A DNA stretch of 18,044 bases from Mucidula mucida (lineage: Eukaryota > Basidiomycota > Agaricomycetes > Agaricales > Physalacriaceae): NCBI GenBank assembly GCA_015501055.1, contig JADNYV010000681.1:1-18044 (forward strand), read 5' to 3'. Positions within the stretch are counted from its first letter, which is position 1. Every line of letters begins with the position of its first letter. A program made the translations under genes and the position numbers. Below the pieces are notes generated by a model, which worked only from the letters and a program-made list of their open reading frames with translations, did no database searches and was not told where the DNA came from. Below, piece after piece: positions 1 to 9,925 of the stretch.

Positions 1-988
1 AGCAGGTTCATGCTTTGGCTGACTCATTTGTTACTGTCCTTTCTGAAGCTATTGGACTGGGTCCAGATGGGCTGTCCAAGTTCTACGACACACCGGAACT
101 CATGCAACATCGGAGCAAGATCGTGCAGTATCCTGTGGTCAATGAGCGTTCACCGTCCAATCAGGGTGTTGGGCCTCACTATGATGCCGGATTTGTCACA
201 ATCGTGCGCTTCCCCCTTTCTTTGGTGTCTTTGATGCAGGATCAATGGATTGTGTAGCTTCTTCAAGCCTCACCACATGAAGGTCTCCAGGTGCAGAATC
301 TAAGGGGTGAATGGATTGATGCTAAACCGATTCCTGGGACGTTTGTCGTAAGTTTCTGGATGGGCTACAACGATATGAGAAGGGCTGATGAGGCATGTCC
401 AGGTGAATTTTGGGCGGGGTACGTTATGTAACTCATTGTCTAGCTTGCATGATAACTTACTGCCCATAAAAGCTTTGGAGTTTGCTACGCAGGGTATCGT
501 GCGTGCGACGTCGCATCGCGTTCTTTCGCCCCCGCTAGGCTCTACAAGTCCTCGCTATTCGGTGCCTTTCTTCCATAATATTGGCCTGGATGTTCGTGTA
601 TCGGACAAACATTATCAGCTGGAATGTACGCGTCCAAATCATGGATTCATCAATACGTGACTAATATCGTGAATTGCTAGTCCCCAGCCAAATACTCGCT
701 CTGCGTGACAAGAGAGGCCAGATTGCGGACACTGATTGTAGGTTCAGCTATCAGTATTCACCGAAGCGTTCTAAAGTTCGCAGCTGTCAACTTTAGTGAG
801 TTTGGGACGGAGCCGTCTGGTTATGTAAATCTCGTTGGAAGAGTCAAGTGCGTAATCTGTGGTTTCGAACCAGAACGAACGCCAATGTTCTTTTTAGGAG
901 TCATCCAGACGTCGCAGAGCAACATTACCACAATCTGTTCAAGCGATATTTCCCAGAGGGACTTCCTGAACACGGTAGTGCATACTAG
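1..988 (+). CDS. 2-oxoglutarate/Fe(II)-dependent dioxygenase, isopenicillin N synthase-like (3' part)
   Basis: The C-terminal 222 residues or so of a non-heme iron oxygenase; the 5' end lies outside the window. Frame continuity gives exons <1-203, 258-347, 403-418, 473-625, 681-737, 784-847 and 898-988, with GT-AG introns of 46-55 bases. Numbering from base 3, the spliced protein has the iron ligands H59 and D61 (GPHYDAGF) and H117 (ATSHRVL), and the 2-oxoglutarate clamp R130-x-S132 (PRYSVPFF). It also has the family's GLQVQ, GEWIDAKPIPGTFV and VNFG strands, and ends HGSAY. This is the 2OG-FeII_Oxy (PF03171) fold; the missing N-terminal part would be the DIOX_N half. Such enzymes oxidise small molecules in the cytosol, but the substrate cannot be read from sequence. 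No stop or frameshift was found, so it looks functional. Exon 3 is only 16 bases. The two leading bases may be an intron end or part of a codon. Confidence 0.88.
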
Positions 989-2226
989 GCATCGTAGATT
1001 ACTGGCGCATGAGTCCCAACAACAAATTACTGTCTATGAATATATCAAGATGGCGACAGCATGATGAAGCTCAGATACATCGTGAGTTCCGCGAGTGTAG
1101 CGATATGCAGACGCGAACTATAGATAGAAAAGCTTCGATCCAGGTATCATCTACCCTTCGTCTGGAAGAGCAAGTCGGGAGGAAGAAAGGAGATCTGCCA
1201 CTGTGCCAACCAATCCTGTTCAGGCTTTGAAGATCGAGCAGACAAGACGATTCATGGAAGGCTTTACACGTTCCCTGTCAATACCTGGATCAATCAGATA
1301 CTGAGCGAGGCTCAGATTGAATGGTAGACTAAAGTTTGGACTCACAGAGGTGGTGCTGAGGTGGCTTTTACTTGACTTGTGGATACTAGTAAAGATAGAT
1401 AAGCGTAGCAGAAGGAATGCTCGAAAGGTGCAAAGGCGCGCGCTCGGCGCTCCTAGTAAAAGAAGCCAAGCGTGGGAAACGATGATCGTTAAAATTGAGT
1501 GAGAGAAAGAAGAGCGCTCATAGTAAGCGGGATGACGGGACCAACGTGAACATATGTGGCGTGGGGTTCCCCGTTGATGCTGGCCTCTTCCCATAGGCTA
1601 TATGCGCAATTGATTTCTACACTTTCACGCTATAGTTTCATTACCGACGCGTCAGATGAAGCCCGAAGACCGAGACCTACCAACGGAGATGTGGCGTCGT
1701 TATTTATGTTACTGGGCGTTGACAAACACGCCCTGTCCGCGCCATTCGCGCAAGCAAGGGCTGCTTGTTCAGTTGATCAAACGATTTCTCACAGCTCCCA
1801 TCATCCTGAGCGCCCAACGTAGCGGACGATGCCACCATAAAAGGCCTTTCCTAAGGCAGGCAAATCCTCTCGGTCCGAAGAAGTCTTGCTGCGACGGCAA
1901 CGTTAACAACGACGGTACGCTTACCTCGGAGAGTTCCCGGAGGTTTATGTCCTTCCTCGAAGGAACGATGTACAAATAGAGAGTTGATCCGAATCATGTC
2001 GTGAACAAGGCCCCATGATGAAAACCTCTAAATCTGGCAACGAAATTCTGAGGGCTGTTGGATACTCTTAAGCACAAAGCAGTTCGCTACAGCCATATCA
2101 TCGGCAAGTTGCATGACAGTGTCCGCAGGTAACATAAGTCGCCAGCTTTTCCTGGAGTATTAGCCTTCTTCAAAGCCGACAGATAAGGAACTCCTCTAAT
2201 AACGGAGCCTGTAGAAATGTACCAGT
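989..2226. other. Intergenic stretch without a supported gene
   Basis: About 1.2 kb between the oxygenase stop and the transposon. Its first part should hold the oxygenase 3' UTR. Several open frames exist, including 1220-1594 on the minus strand and 1656-1979 on the plus strand. None shows a recognisable domain, none has splice-consistent extensions, and their composition looks random. On the minus strand around 2087-2215 a protein-like stretch appears in two overlapping frames, possibly decayed coding sequence, but I cannot name it. Confidence 0.5.
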
Positions 2227-2269
2227 CTACACCCCCAAACGCTGACCCAGCGGAATTCCGCTGGGTGAT
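2227..2269 (+). repeat. Left terminal inverted repeat
   Basis: Begins CTACACCCCCAAACGCTGAC and pairs perfectly with 3740-3782 in reverse complement. Bases 2245-2266 form a perfect 22-base self-palindrome (ACCCAGCGGAA and its complement), so each terminal repeat contains its own dyad, a plausible transposase-binding or hairpin site. More CCAGC/GCTGG motifs follow just inside this end, for example near 2283, 2295, 2345, 2367 and 2411. Confidence 0.92.
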
Positions 2270-2323
2270 GGGCTGATGGATTCCCAGCGGCAATTCCAGC
2301 GGATTCCTGTGAATTGGCAATCC

Positions 2324-2374
2324 CTGGATACCGGTGGGGTCGACGCTGGATACCGGCGGGGTCGACGCTGGATT
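2324..2374 (+). repeat. 22-base direct tandem repeat inside the transposon
   Basis: Two adjacent 22-base units, 2324-2345 and 2346-2367, begin CTGGATACCGG and end GGGGTCGACG, and differ at one base. A third partial unit (CTGGATT) follows at 2368. The unit ends in the CGCTGG motif that recurs throughout the element's subterminal regions. Confidence 0.9.
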
Positions 2375-2642
2375 CCTCTGGCGCAGTCAGGCAACGAAGC
2401 TGGGAGAGTTGCTGGAGACAGGCTGGAGATAGTTCACGTTATACGGCGCTTGCTAAGCAAGCCAAGGCCCAAATCTCAGATCATTCTTATCTGTGCTTGT
2501 TTGTTCGACTTCTTTCTCAATTAACCAATGATCAACAGACATATATTGAGCATAGAAGTGCGTATAACGTAGATTATGTACGAACGGAGACAGAAACAAG
2601 AAGATTGAAAAAGTCTAAATCAAGATTGTCCTTCTGAATTAC

Positions 2643-3466
2643 CTGCAGATACAGCCTCACGAATGCGCTGCACATTGCCTCGCTCTTGCGGGGCCTCGTT
2701 AGCCTTGTCAAGTGTCCCGGTAGGAGCGAACATAGTAGCGGCACTAATAGTGACGGAATTGGGTGGTGGATCCGGATGATCCTGTGTGGTCTGCGCAAGA
2801 TGACCTTGATAGCACTATATACGCACCGATGCAAATGAATATGCCTTCTCCGGGGCAGCCGCGTCAAGGCCTAGAGACGAAATCACGGCAGTCAAGTCCG
2901 ACGATGGTCCGTATTCGAATTCTATATCTGGTGGGCCGCCGCCAACTGCAGAACGATGCTGGGACTGCAGCTGATCATCTGGCGGGCACTGTTCAGAGCT
3001 GTATTCTGACCCGAAGCCGCTGTCAGTCCCTCCATCGTGACCACGGCTGGGTAGACCCCATGAAAAACTTGACGGCATGTTTTGGAGCTGGGAGCCGAAG
3101 CGACGTGAAGGCAGTGGGCTGCTGCTGTCGAGCTCCCGCGCAGACTGCGAGACATTGGGGTTGCTGACGGAACGACCAAAAATTTGCACTGGACGGGGAC
3201 CAGGCTGAGCTGGGGAACCATGGGTGGGCGTCGTCCTTCCGTATGGCCCATACCTGGACTGCTGCGAAATTCGAGCAGGATGCATGAGAATATTGCCAGA
3301 CGTCGCAGTCGCAAGCAGGTGGAAGTGGAAGAGACGGCGACAACGGCTGTTTGTTTGTCCGCTTTGTTTGCAATTGCTCGCATTCAGGCACCACACCTTT
3401 GGTTCAGATGCAAGTCGTGGACTTGGAGGGATTTCAGCTCCAAACAGTCCGATGATGTTTGGACAA
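2643..3466 (-). pseudogene. Captured four-exon gene fragment inside the transposon, source gene not recognised
   Basis: Reading the minus strand, exons at 3466-3397, 3346-3254, 3204-2827 and 2781-2643 join through GT-AG introns of 50, 49 and 45 bases. These match the intron sizes of the host genes around, and keep one frame open for about 226 codons. An acceptor (TTTTCCAG) precedes the first exon and a donor (GTAATT) follows the last, so this looks like an internal slice of a gene with no start or stop codon. The product is Ser/Pro/Gly-rich and probably disordered (for example IFGRSVSNPNVSQSARELD and SRGHDGGTDSGFGSEYSSEQ), then has a less repetitive end (MFAPTGTLDKANEAPQERG). The second exon can be read in a second frame (SQQSRYGPYGRTTPTHGSP) that looks more protein-like, so either a one-base shift has occurred or that splice choice is wrong. 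I do not recognise the parent protein. Confidence 0.6.
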
Positions 3467-3739
3467 CTGGAAAATCTCTTAAAGTCAAGAATAGAGAGTC
3501 CATACTCAGAAATCTTCCTACAAATATATTTCAAGGTATATAAACAGCGAGGAACGTCAATGTTATCGCTCAGGCTTGAACCGTCGACTCAGCAAGCAAG
3601 AGCTACCGAGCTCGTGCCGAAACCTCCAGCCTTCTGCCAGCGTTAAGCCCACAAGATTCCAGGGATTGCCAATTCACGGGAAACCAGCTGGCGTTCCAGC
3701 GTGCTCCCGGCAAAAAACCCGCTGGAAATTCACAATCCG

Positions 3740-3782
3740 ATCACCCAGCGGAATTCCGCTGGGTCAGCGTTTGGGGGTGTAG
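3740..3782 (-). repeat. Right terminal inverted repeat
   Basis: Exact reverse complement of 2227-2269, including the 22-base palindrome at 3743-3764. An inner block at 3658-3677 (tccagggattgccaattcac) is the reverse complement of 2309-2328. Between the two blocks the ends have diverged and differ in length, with several CCAGC/GCTGG motifs. Confidence 0.92.
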
Positions 3783-5352
3783 TGGCGTTGGTGCGATCTG
3801 ACTCGGATTCATTGATCGCTCATTTCTAATGCAGTAAAGGGAGGCCTAGGCTCATTTGAGGCTGGAGCTTATAGCGCTATTCAATGCTCAACGCCTCGCT
3901 AGGTCGAAAAGTTATTTGCCGGCCCGTCGACACGAAACACCAACACTTACAGACAAAATCAAAGCTCGATTGCGATCATGGGAAACAAACCATTAAACGT
4001 AAAAGAGAAGTAGTATGCTGTCGCTTAGGTAGCTCGTGGGTACGAAGGTCGAGTACAAACCGGCAGTTCGCCTTGAGGAGAATCCGTGGACACAAAGCAC
4101 AGTATGCAAGGTGTCCAGAGTAGACCGCGGAGCAGGTGTACCAGGGTGCTAGTCCTCTGTAAGTAGTGATAACCGCTGAAGAGACCGCTCCGGAACAGAG
4201 ATGAAGCTGATGGCGTCTTACGAGGACTCGTCCCTTTAATTGTGATGATGTTGATGATGATCAAGTATCTCCTTGGTCTATTCACGGACGGTTTCCGAGT
4301 GGTCTCCGTTGGGTTTCCGTCGCACACCTTGCGGTGTATTTCGAGCGTGTGAAGAAGCGTCGATATCAGGTATACTTAACCTGGTGTGTGTGCCTTTTGC
4401 GATTGTGAGTCCGATTCAGCCAGTAGTGGGCAAGGTCCAGAGCAGCCAATCATCAAAGAATGGCTTAGAGGAGTATGGCCAGATTCAGAGTGGATAGAGT
4501 TCCTAAAAGGCGACTCAGTACAGATGCAGCTGAAGCGGCGGGCGGACTACAGACCTAAACAACAGCAGAGATTGCTAGCCACATTGTGAGCAAAGTTGTA
4601 TCGATGACGGCGAGATTGATGATAAGTTCACAGATACAGTGTCGAAGACAGGTAAATCCTTGAGGGATGGCGCCAACCACGAGCAACCCCACGGACAAAC
4701 TCTATCTCAACGCGTCTGAATTGCCCCGGGCCCACAGAGGCGTCTCAGTGGAACTGACGAGGCCCACTAGATCCTCCGTCAACGATAGTAGAACATGGTG
4801 CTATACAAGCGTTGCGGGAAAAGTCGAGAAGAAGGCACAAAGAGTCCAGGGATTTACCGCGTCTGTGGGTTTTAGCTAACCTCAAAGGAGAATGTTTGTT
4901 GTAGCTTCTCCGGGTCAGAAAGAATTAGTTTGGAAAGAGTAGCAAGCGACAGGCAAGCGACGGCAGTCTAATGAATGGGTATCAGTCAGGTATCAGTTGA
5001 TCGGGGACTTTTGGAAGAACGAACCGCATTTTACGGCGTCAAAGGTTCGGTTTGGTTGGAACCTGATATGCTTTAGGAAGTGTCCCACGTCTAACTTGAT
5101 ACTCCATGGCATGCCTCGCTCTTGTGGGAGGGCCATGACGGTCATCGTTGACAAGTCGAGGACGACTGGCAGAATTTGGAGAGAAACATGTAAAGCAGGC
5201 TGGGAGCGAGCGTTTCCCTGAGCCAACCAGGGCGAGAAGGCACCGTGTGCAACTCACAGGCAGCTATTCCAAAATAGGTCATTTCATCGACGCTTCATTC
5301 TTAATTAACCGACCTCTTCACCCAACTTGTCGCTCGCCCATCACCATCTCCC
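3783..5352. other. Intergenic stretch without a supported gene; promoter of the Zn2Cys6 gene at its right end
   Basis: About 1.57 kb between the transposon and the Zn2Cys6 start codon. No frame gives a recognisable domain. One frame at 4386-4589 (+) reads protein-like in its second half (PIIKEWLRGVWPDSEWIEFL), but has no clear splice partners. The last few hundred bases should hold the promoter and leader of the gene beginning at 5353; I see no clear TATA box. Confidence 0.5.
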
Positions 5353-8300
5353 ATGGATTCTGAGTCGTCCCAGAACCCTCCATCGTCGTCCGCGACGTCG
5401 GCGGCGCCGTGAGTCACCCGGCTGCGCGCTGCTTGTTGTATTAACAATATCTCAGTCAGGTCCGCTCTCGTATCACCGTGGTGTGCGCAGAGGTGCTTTG
5501 TCGTCTATCATTCACGCTTATGTCGTTGGCTCATGCCCGCCTTCCAGTGCAAACGCCTTAAATTAAAATGCGACCGTAGGAACCCGTGTGGGAGCTGCGT
5601 CAAACGTGATACAACCGCGAGATGCATATATTCGCCAGCTGCTGCAGAGAAAGTGTACGTTGTATGCATACAGGTCCTAACATTCTATTTCATGTACTTT
5701 CAGGGATCTACATTCCTTGAACAATCGCCTTATACAGGTAGAAACGCTCTTGGCCCAATTAACGTCTGGCCAGTTCACTTCCTCTTTCCCCGCTTCAAAT
5801 TCATGGCCACCTCCGCCCCCATCCCATGGCGCCATACAAGCATCCACTTCGGCTTCCTCGTCCTCGAGCACTGTACAACCACCGCCGGCGCCCATGCCAT
5901 ACACATCTCTCGCTATTCCGTTAGACGACGTCGCCCACATATGGCTGGACCACCTCGACATTACGACTCGCATTTCACTTGAACAATCCACTTCCATAAT
6001 AGGGGACTCATCGTCGACAAACGGCGTCAAAGTCGAGGCTTCTACTGCGTTTTCTCCTGACATGACATCACATGACATTTCCTCTTCGAACCTGCCCGAA
6101 GTCTCGCTTCCTTCTCGCAGCACAAAACCTCTTCCACCCACGACTATCTATTACCTTTCTAACTCGCGAACACAAAACATGGCTAATCTGCCGTTTCCCG
6201 ACCACCCTCCATCTCTTGCAGAGTCGCAAACATCAGCCTTGAGGCCAACCGTCACTCGGGCGTTGTTGGACCTCCTTCCGCCATATATGACCTCTACACC
6301 AGAGCCTCATGCGTTTCAATCATTGCTCTCACTCGCCGAGCAGTCGACTTATCACAGTTATCCGTCCATCAACTGGAAACAGTTTCGTGCGCGCGCCTCT
6401 CGTATGATGGCCACCTCTTTCAGAACGACCCCGTTTTCCCAATCTCTATATCCCGAACATTCCAAGGGTCACGACCGTGATCAAGACAAAACGAAGAATC
6501 GTAATCGCAGGGACACAGAAGCGCGGGATCCGTATCCTATGTCACGTACTGGTAATCCGTTACCGCCATTTACTCCGTCGGTGGCTCTGCCTGCTCAGGA
6601 TGGTTCGGATCCTTGTGTTAAGGTAGAAGGTGTTCCCTTCTTTGGTGCGGTTTGCGCCGCATTAGCGTTAGGTGTCCTGGAATCTTCACGCGATACGGCC
6701 AGTTCTTCTGGAGATGCGATGCTTGTTGACTCGTATCCTCCTTCTGGCAGTTCAGCACGGGGGGCTTCTTCGGGCACGTATCTGGATGCGGAGTACTGGT
6801 ATCGCCTCAGTGTCCAGGCACTAGGCGAGTACGAGCGTGGTTTGACTTTGAGCGTCAAGACCAAGACTAAGACCGTCGAAGAGTATGGTTTGGATTACTT
6901 GGTTGCATGTATCTTCCAGGTGATTTTCTTGGTCAAGGGTGGCTTGGGGCCTGTCTCGCTCGAGTCCACTGATACCTACGTTGGTAACTCAGCTGACGGT
7001 GGGAGTGGAAACAAACGGAGGAGAGACAAGGATCGCGACAGACCTAATGACAGGGCCCGTCACTTTAATGGCGTTGCTGCTGTTGTATTCCCTCTGGTAA
7101 ATTTCTGAAACTCGGCTCCGGGTAGTATTCTCACATCCTAATGATAGGTGGGCAAAATGGTCAACATCGCCAGAAAAATGGGCTTGGGAAAGGATCCCCA
7201 CGAAATCCCTCTCCTCCCCATTGATGCTTCTGGATCGGCGAAGAAGTCCAAGAACAGATCCGAGGTGGCGGCTTCTCAGACCAGGGCAATCTCGAATCTG
7301 TTTGACGCCGAGATGAGAAGACGTGTTTGGTGGGACGTTCTCTATTATGACGTGTATGGCGACGTTCTCTGTCTTTGCGTCTACTGACTGACACTTCTAT
7401 CGCGGACAGCTTTGTTTCTGACGCTTTGGGTCACGAACCACTCATTAACGACGATTTCAACACAAAGATGCCGGTCGGCGATGTTGATGAGAAAGTTTTC
7501 TCATCCGTGTCTACCAGGATTCCCATTCCGCATGACTTGGAATCAGGATCAAGTTACAGTCGGGATTCCTTTCAATATTTCCGGGTCAAATGCAGGTATG
7601 TCGGTTAGCAAAATTGTTTCTACAAGCATCGATTGTTTTAGACTGGCCCTTCTTGTCCGTACCATTCAACGGCGTATGTGTGCGTCCGAACTGAGCACGA
7701 CCTTGTTCAACTACGGCAACGCGACCTCTTGTACATCCAAGAACGGCTATGGCTATAGCATTGATCAAGCTGCTTCAATGGAGGCAGAGGTTACCAGATG
7801 GCTCGATGATCTCCCCGCATGCTATCGTCTTGAGAAATCGACGACCGAGCTGACCGTGGATCCCATTTTGGCCTCCCAGCGTTGCGAAGTAGCCATCACC
7901 GCCCAACGTCTGATCTTGAAGGTGTATATGCCCTTCCTGCGGAAGCATGCAACTGTCTCCGAAACAGTGCCCGCTCCTCATCAGGCGACCTGTGGTTCAG
8001 TCAATGCTGCGCACCTCATCATTCGTGCCTGTAGTATACTGAACACCGTATGGAAAGGTCACGGTCGAGAAAATATGCCCTCGGCCTCAGCGTTATCCCC
8101 GGCTATGTTCGACTTCTATCCCGTCACTCGAATTTTGTTCGACGCTGCAGTCGTGTGCGCCCATGCATCGATCAAACAGACCATGCCGATGATGGCCACT
8201 CCTGCAGAGGAGGCGCTCGACTTAGCCTTAGACGTACTTCAGGATTTACGTTATTTGAAGAAGCTTGGCGGTGCCTACGGGATGGGGTCTGGGCACGCTG

Positions 8301-9607
8301 TCATTGTGGGAGACGCTCTAAAGCTCTTGAGCGAGTTGAAGGCTCAGGCCGTCGCTGCTCGGGGTGCGATGGGCCCCTCACTGAAGCGAAAGCATATCGA
8401 GGTTGACGACCAAGGAGACGGCGACGAACCAGAGGAAGAGGATCACCATTTGGAGTATTCTACTCCTGACGACAGGGAGATGCGATCCCCGCCGCCAGTG
8501 TTCAACGATTTACTCCCGCCGCCTTCAAGGTCTGACCCTTCAATGACGCCCACCTCACAATCGCCTCTTTCAGCGTTCCGTATTGATCAGCCTCTCCCAA
8601 GATACGCCAATCAAACTCACGGCAAGGACGAGAAGTCTAAAAAGAAGAAACCGCAGGCGTATCCTGCCGTTGGAATTCGTGTTAGAACTGGGAAAGAAGG
8701 CTCGTCTCTGTCGCGGCGACGCCTTTCGCCACCGAGTCCGACTTTGAATGATCACTCTCATACAAACGCTGCATCGTCCGATTCGCCCATGAATGGTTCG
8801 CCCCAGCAGTACAGTTCACCGCCTGCCCCTCCTATGCAAAACCATCACCAAGCCGCACCTTCACCATTACACGTGTCTATCATCGACTCCGAAAGATATC
8901 GTTCACGCTCTTCTTCTCTTTCCCAAGCTCAGGATTCCAATCCGTTCCCTCGCCGAGACTCTGAACCGTCTTATCCGCCATTTCCTTCATCTAACAGTCC
9001 TTGTCCTGATATTCCACGCCGGTACACTGTGGGGAATTATCAGCCTCCGATTTCCCAAGCTGCCTCCGTACAACCACAGTCTCAGGGGGCCTACGGAGTG
9101 GCATCGTCGCAGTCGGCCGTGATATATGACCGCGCAGGCTCATATGACTCTCAGCGTGGCGGTTATGCAGCGTCGTCCACTGAAGCATATGTCCCTGCAC
9201 AGAGTCCGTATCTACCGTCGAATAGTCCCTATGGGGCGAACAGTGGACCCCTCTCCACAGCTAGTTCGCCGTATACGACTTCGAGCACGAACACAACTCC
9301 TTCGTATCCTAGCCCTCAGATACCGACCGTGCCTATTGCGCCCGCGGGCCAGCCGTATTATCCCTACGAGTCGTCGGGGCCTGCCGTTTCACAGGCCTAC
9401 CAAAACCCATTCTCCAATGGCGGAAGTGGCTCGTACTCGCAGGAGTCGATGTCCGACGTAAAGCCAAGTGTTGACGTCGAGCGATATCCGACACAGGCTC
9501 CCATCTATCAGTCTCAACAGTCGCAGACCCAGTGGCAGAGCCAACCACCACAGCAGCAGCAATACTGGCAGGATTCTTCAACAGGAAACTATTATTCAGG
9601 TCACTAA
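5353..9607 (+). CDS. Zn(II)2Cys6 fungal-specific transcription factor
   Basis: Exons 5353-5408, 5456-5492, 5548-5654, 5704-7096, 7148-7353, 7410-7595 and 7642-9607, all with GT-AG introns of 46-56 bases, give 1316 residues. The zinc cluster has C29, C32, C39, C45, C48 and C57 (spacing 2-6-5-2-8) in VCAECKRLKLKCDRRNPCGS, and is split by an intron between C29 and C32. A short likely coiled-coil dimerisation helix follows (about 68-88, NNRLIQVETLLAQL). The fungal transcription factor middle homology region spans roughly 245-900, with the hallmarks GKMVNIARKMGLGKDPHE (about 532) and RRRVWWDVLYYDVFVSDALG (about 590-610). From about 910 the protein is disordered: an acidic patch next to KRKHIE, then Pro/Ser/Tyr/Gln-rich sequence ending in QSQPPQQQQYW, likely an activation region. 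It should be a nuclear, CGG-triplet-binding regulator; its targets are unknown. The start was chosen because MDSESSQNPPSSS splices in frame to the zinc cluster. Confidence 0.92.
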
Positions 9608-9857
9608 ACAACAGAATGATTACCGTGTATGCATCTATCTCTGAAATAGCTGGATTATTTATTTCGCATCTTTCCTTTCCATCTGTACTTTTCTCATAAC
9701 GATACCCGTTGTTACGCATGTTACGATGATCTGTATTCTTAGAGTTTCTATCTTACTGTTCAACTTGAATATGATCTCTGTATCGTTCCCTCTTGAATAA
9801 GTGGGCGAAAACATGTGCTGAAGCCTGACATGGTATAATATAATAATCATTAGGTGG

Positions 9858-9883
9858 TCGCGTCACCCACGTGATCAACGCGC
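9858..9883. promoter_or_regulatory. Cluster of MCB-like and CDEI-like motifs upstream of the condensin gene
   Basis: Within 70 bases upstream of the condensin ATG lie TCGCGT (9858-9863, reverse ACGCGA), CACGTGAT (9868-9875, reverse ATCACGTG, fitting the RTCACRTG CDEI/Cbf1 consensus) and ACGCGC (9878-9883). ACGCGN is the core bound by MBF/DSC1-type G1/S factors. Cell-cycle control of a condensin subunit would make sense, but short motifs occur by chance. The 9608-9925 interval otherwise holds only the 3' UTR of the gene to the left and A/T-rich sequence around 9830-9850. Confidence 0.35.
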
Positions 9884-9925
9884 TCCTTACCTCAACCGCG
9901 ACAAGCAACACACCGAAGGGCGACG

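Larger units (their letters stand above)
2227..3782. mobile_element. Non-autonomous terminal-inverted-repeat DNA transposon carrying a gene fragment
   Basis: The two ends are inverted copies of one another: 43 bases at 2227-2269 match 3740-3782 exactly in reverse complement, and a second inner 20-base block pairs 2309-2328 with 3658-3677. If the element proper starts at CACCCCCAAACG, the flanking dinucleotide is TA on both sides (2228-2229 and 3780-3781), which would fit a Tc1/mariner-type TA duplication. The cTAc/gTAg context is itself palindromic, so this is not proof, and no longer target duplication is visible. No transposase-like frame is present inside, so the copy depends on an enzyme supplied elsewhere. 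The interior holds a short tandem repeat near the left end and an intron-containing stretch of coding-like sequence on the minus strand, making it a Pack-type element. The superfamily is uncertain. Confidence 0.82.

Noticed and set aside
860..873. GGTTTCGAACC as a tRNA T-arm
   Set aside because: It lies inside oxygenase intron 6, with no acceptor stem, anticodon arm or A box around it.
705..1064. 119-codon plus-strand frame over the oxygenase 3' end
   Set aside because: It reads through introns 5 and 6 of the oxygenase in another frame; the spliced oxygenase model explains this sequence.
1220..1594. 124-codon minus-strand frame
   Set aside because: No domain, rich in Ser/Leu/Arg as expected from chance translation, and no splice partners.
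1656..1979. 107-codon plus-strand frame
   Set aside because: Starts in the middle of another frame, lacks any motif, and the composition looks random.
2087..2320. Minus-strand frame running across the left end of the transposon
   Set aside because: It crosses the transposon boundary, so it cannot be an old gene as it stands. The outer part may be decayed coding sequence, but it shifts frame and resembles nothing I know.
5112..5130. GCCTCGCTCTTG shared with 2679-2690
   Set aside because: A 12-base match with no extension; chance similarity, not evidence of a second transposon copy.
5677..6141. 154-codon antisense frame opposite the Zn2Cys6 gene
   Set aside because: A shadow of the well-supported plus-strand coding sequence.
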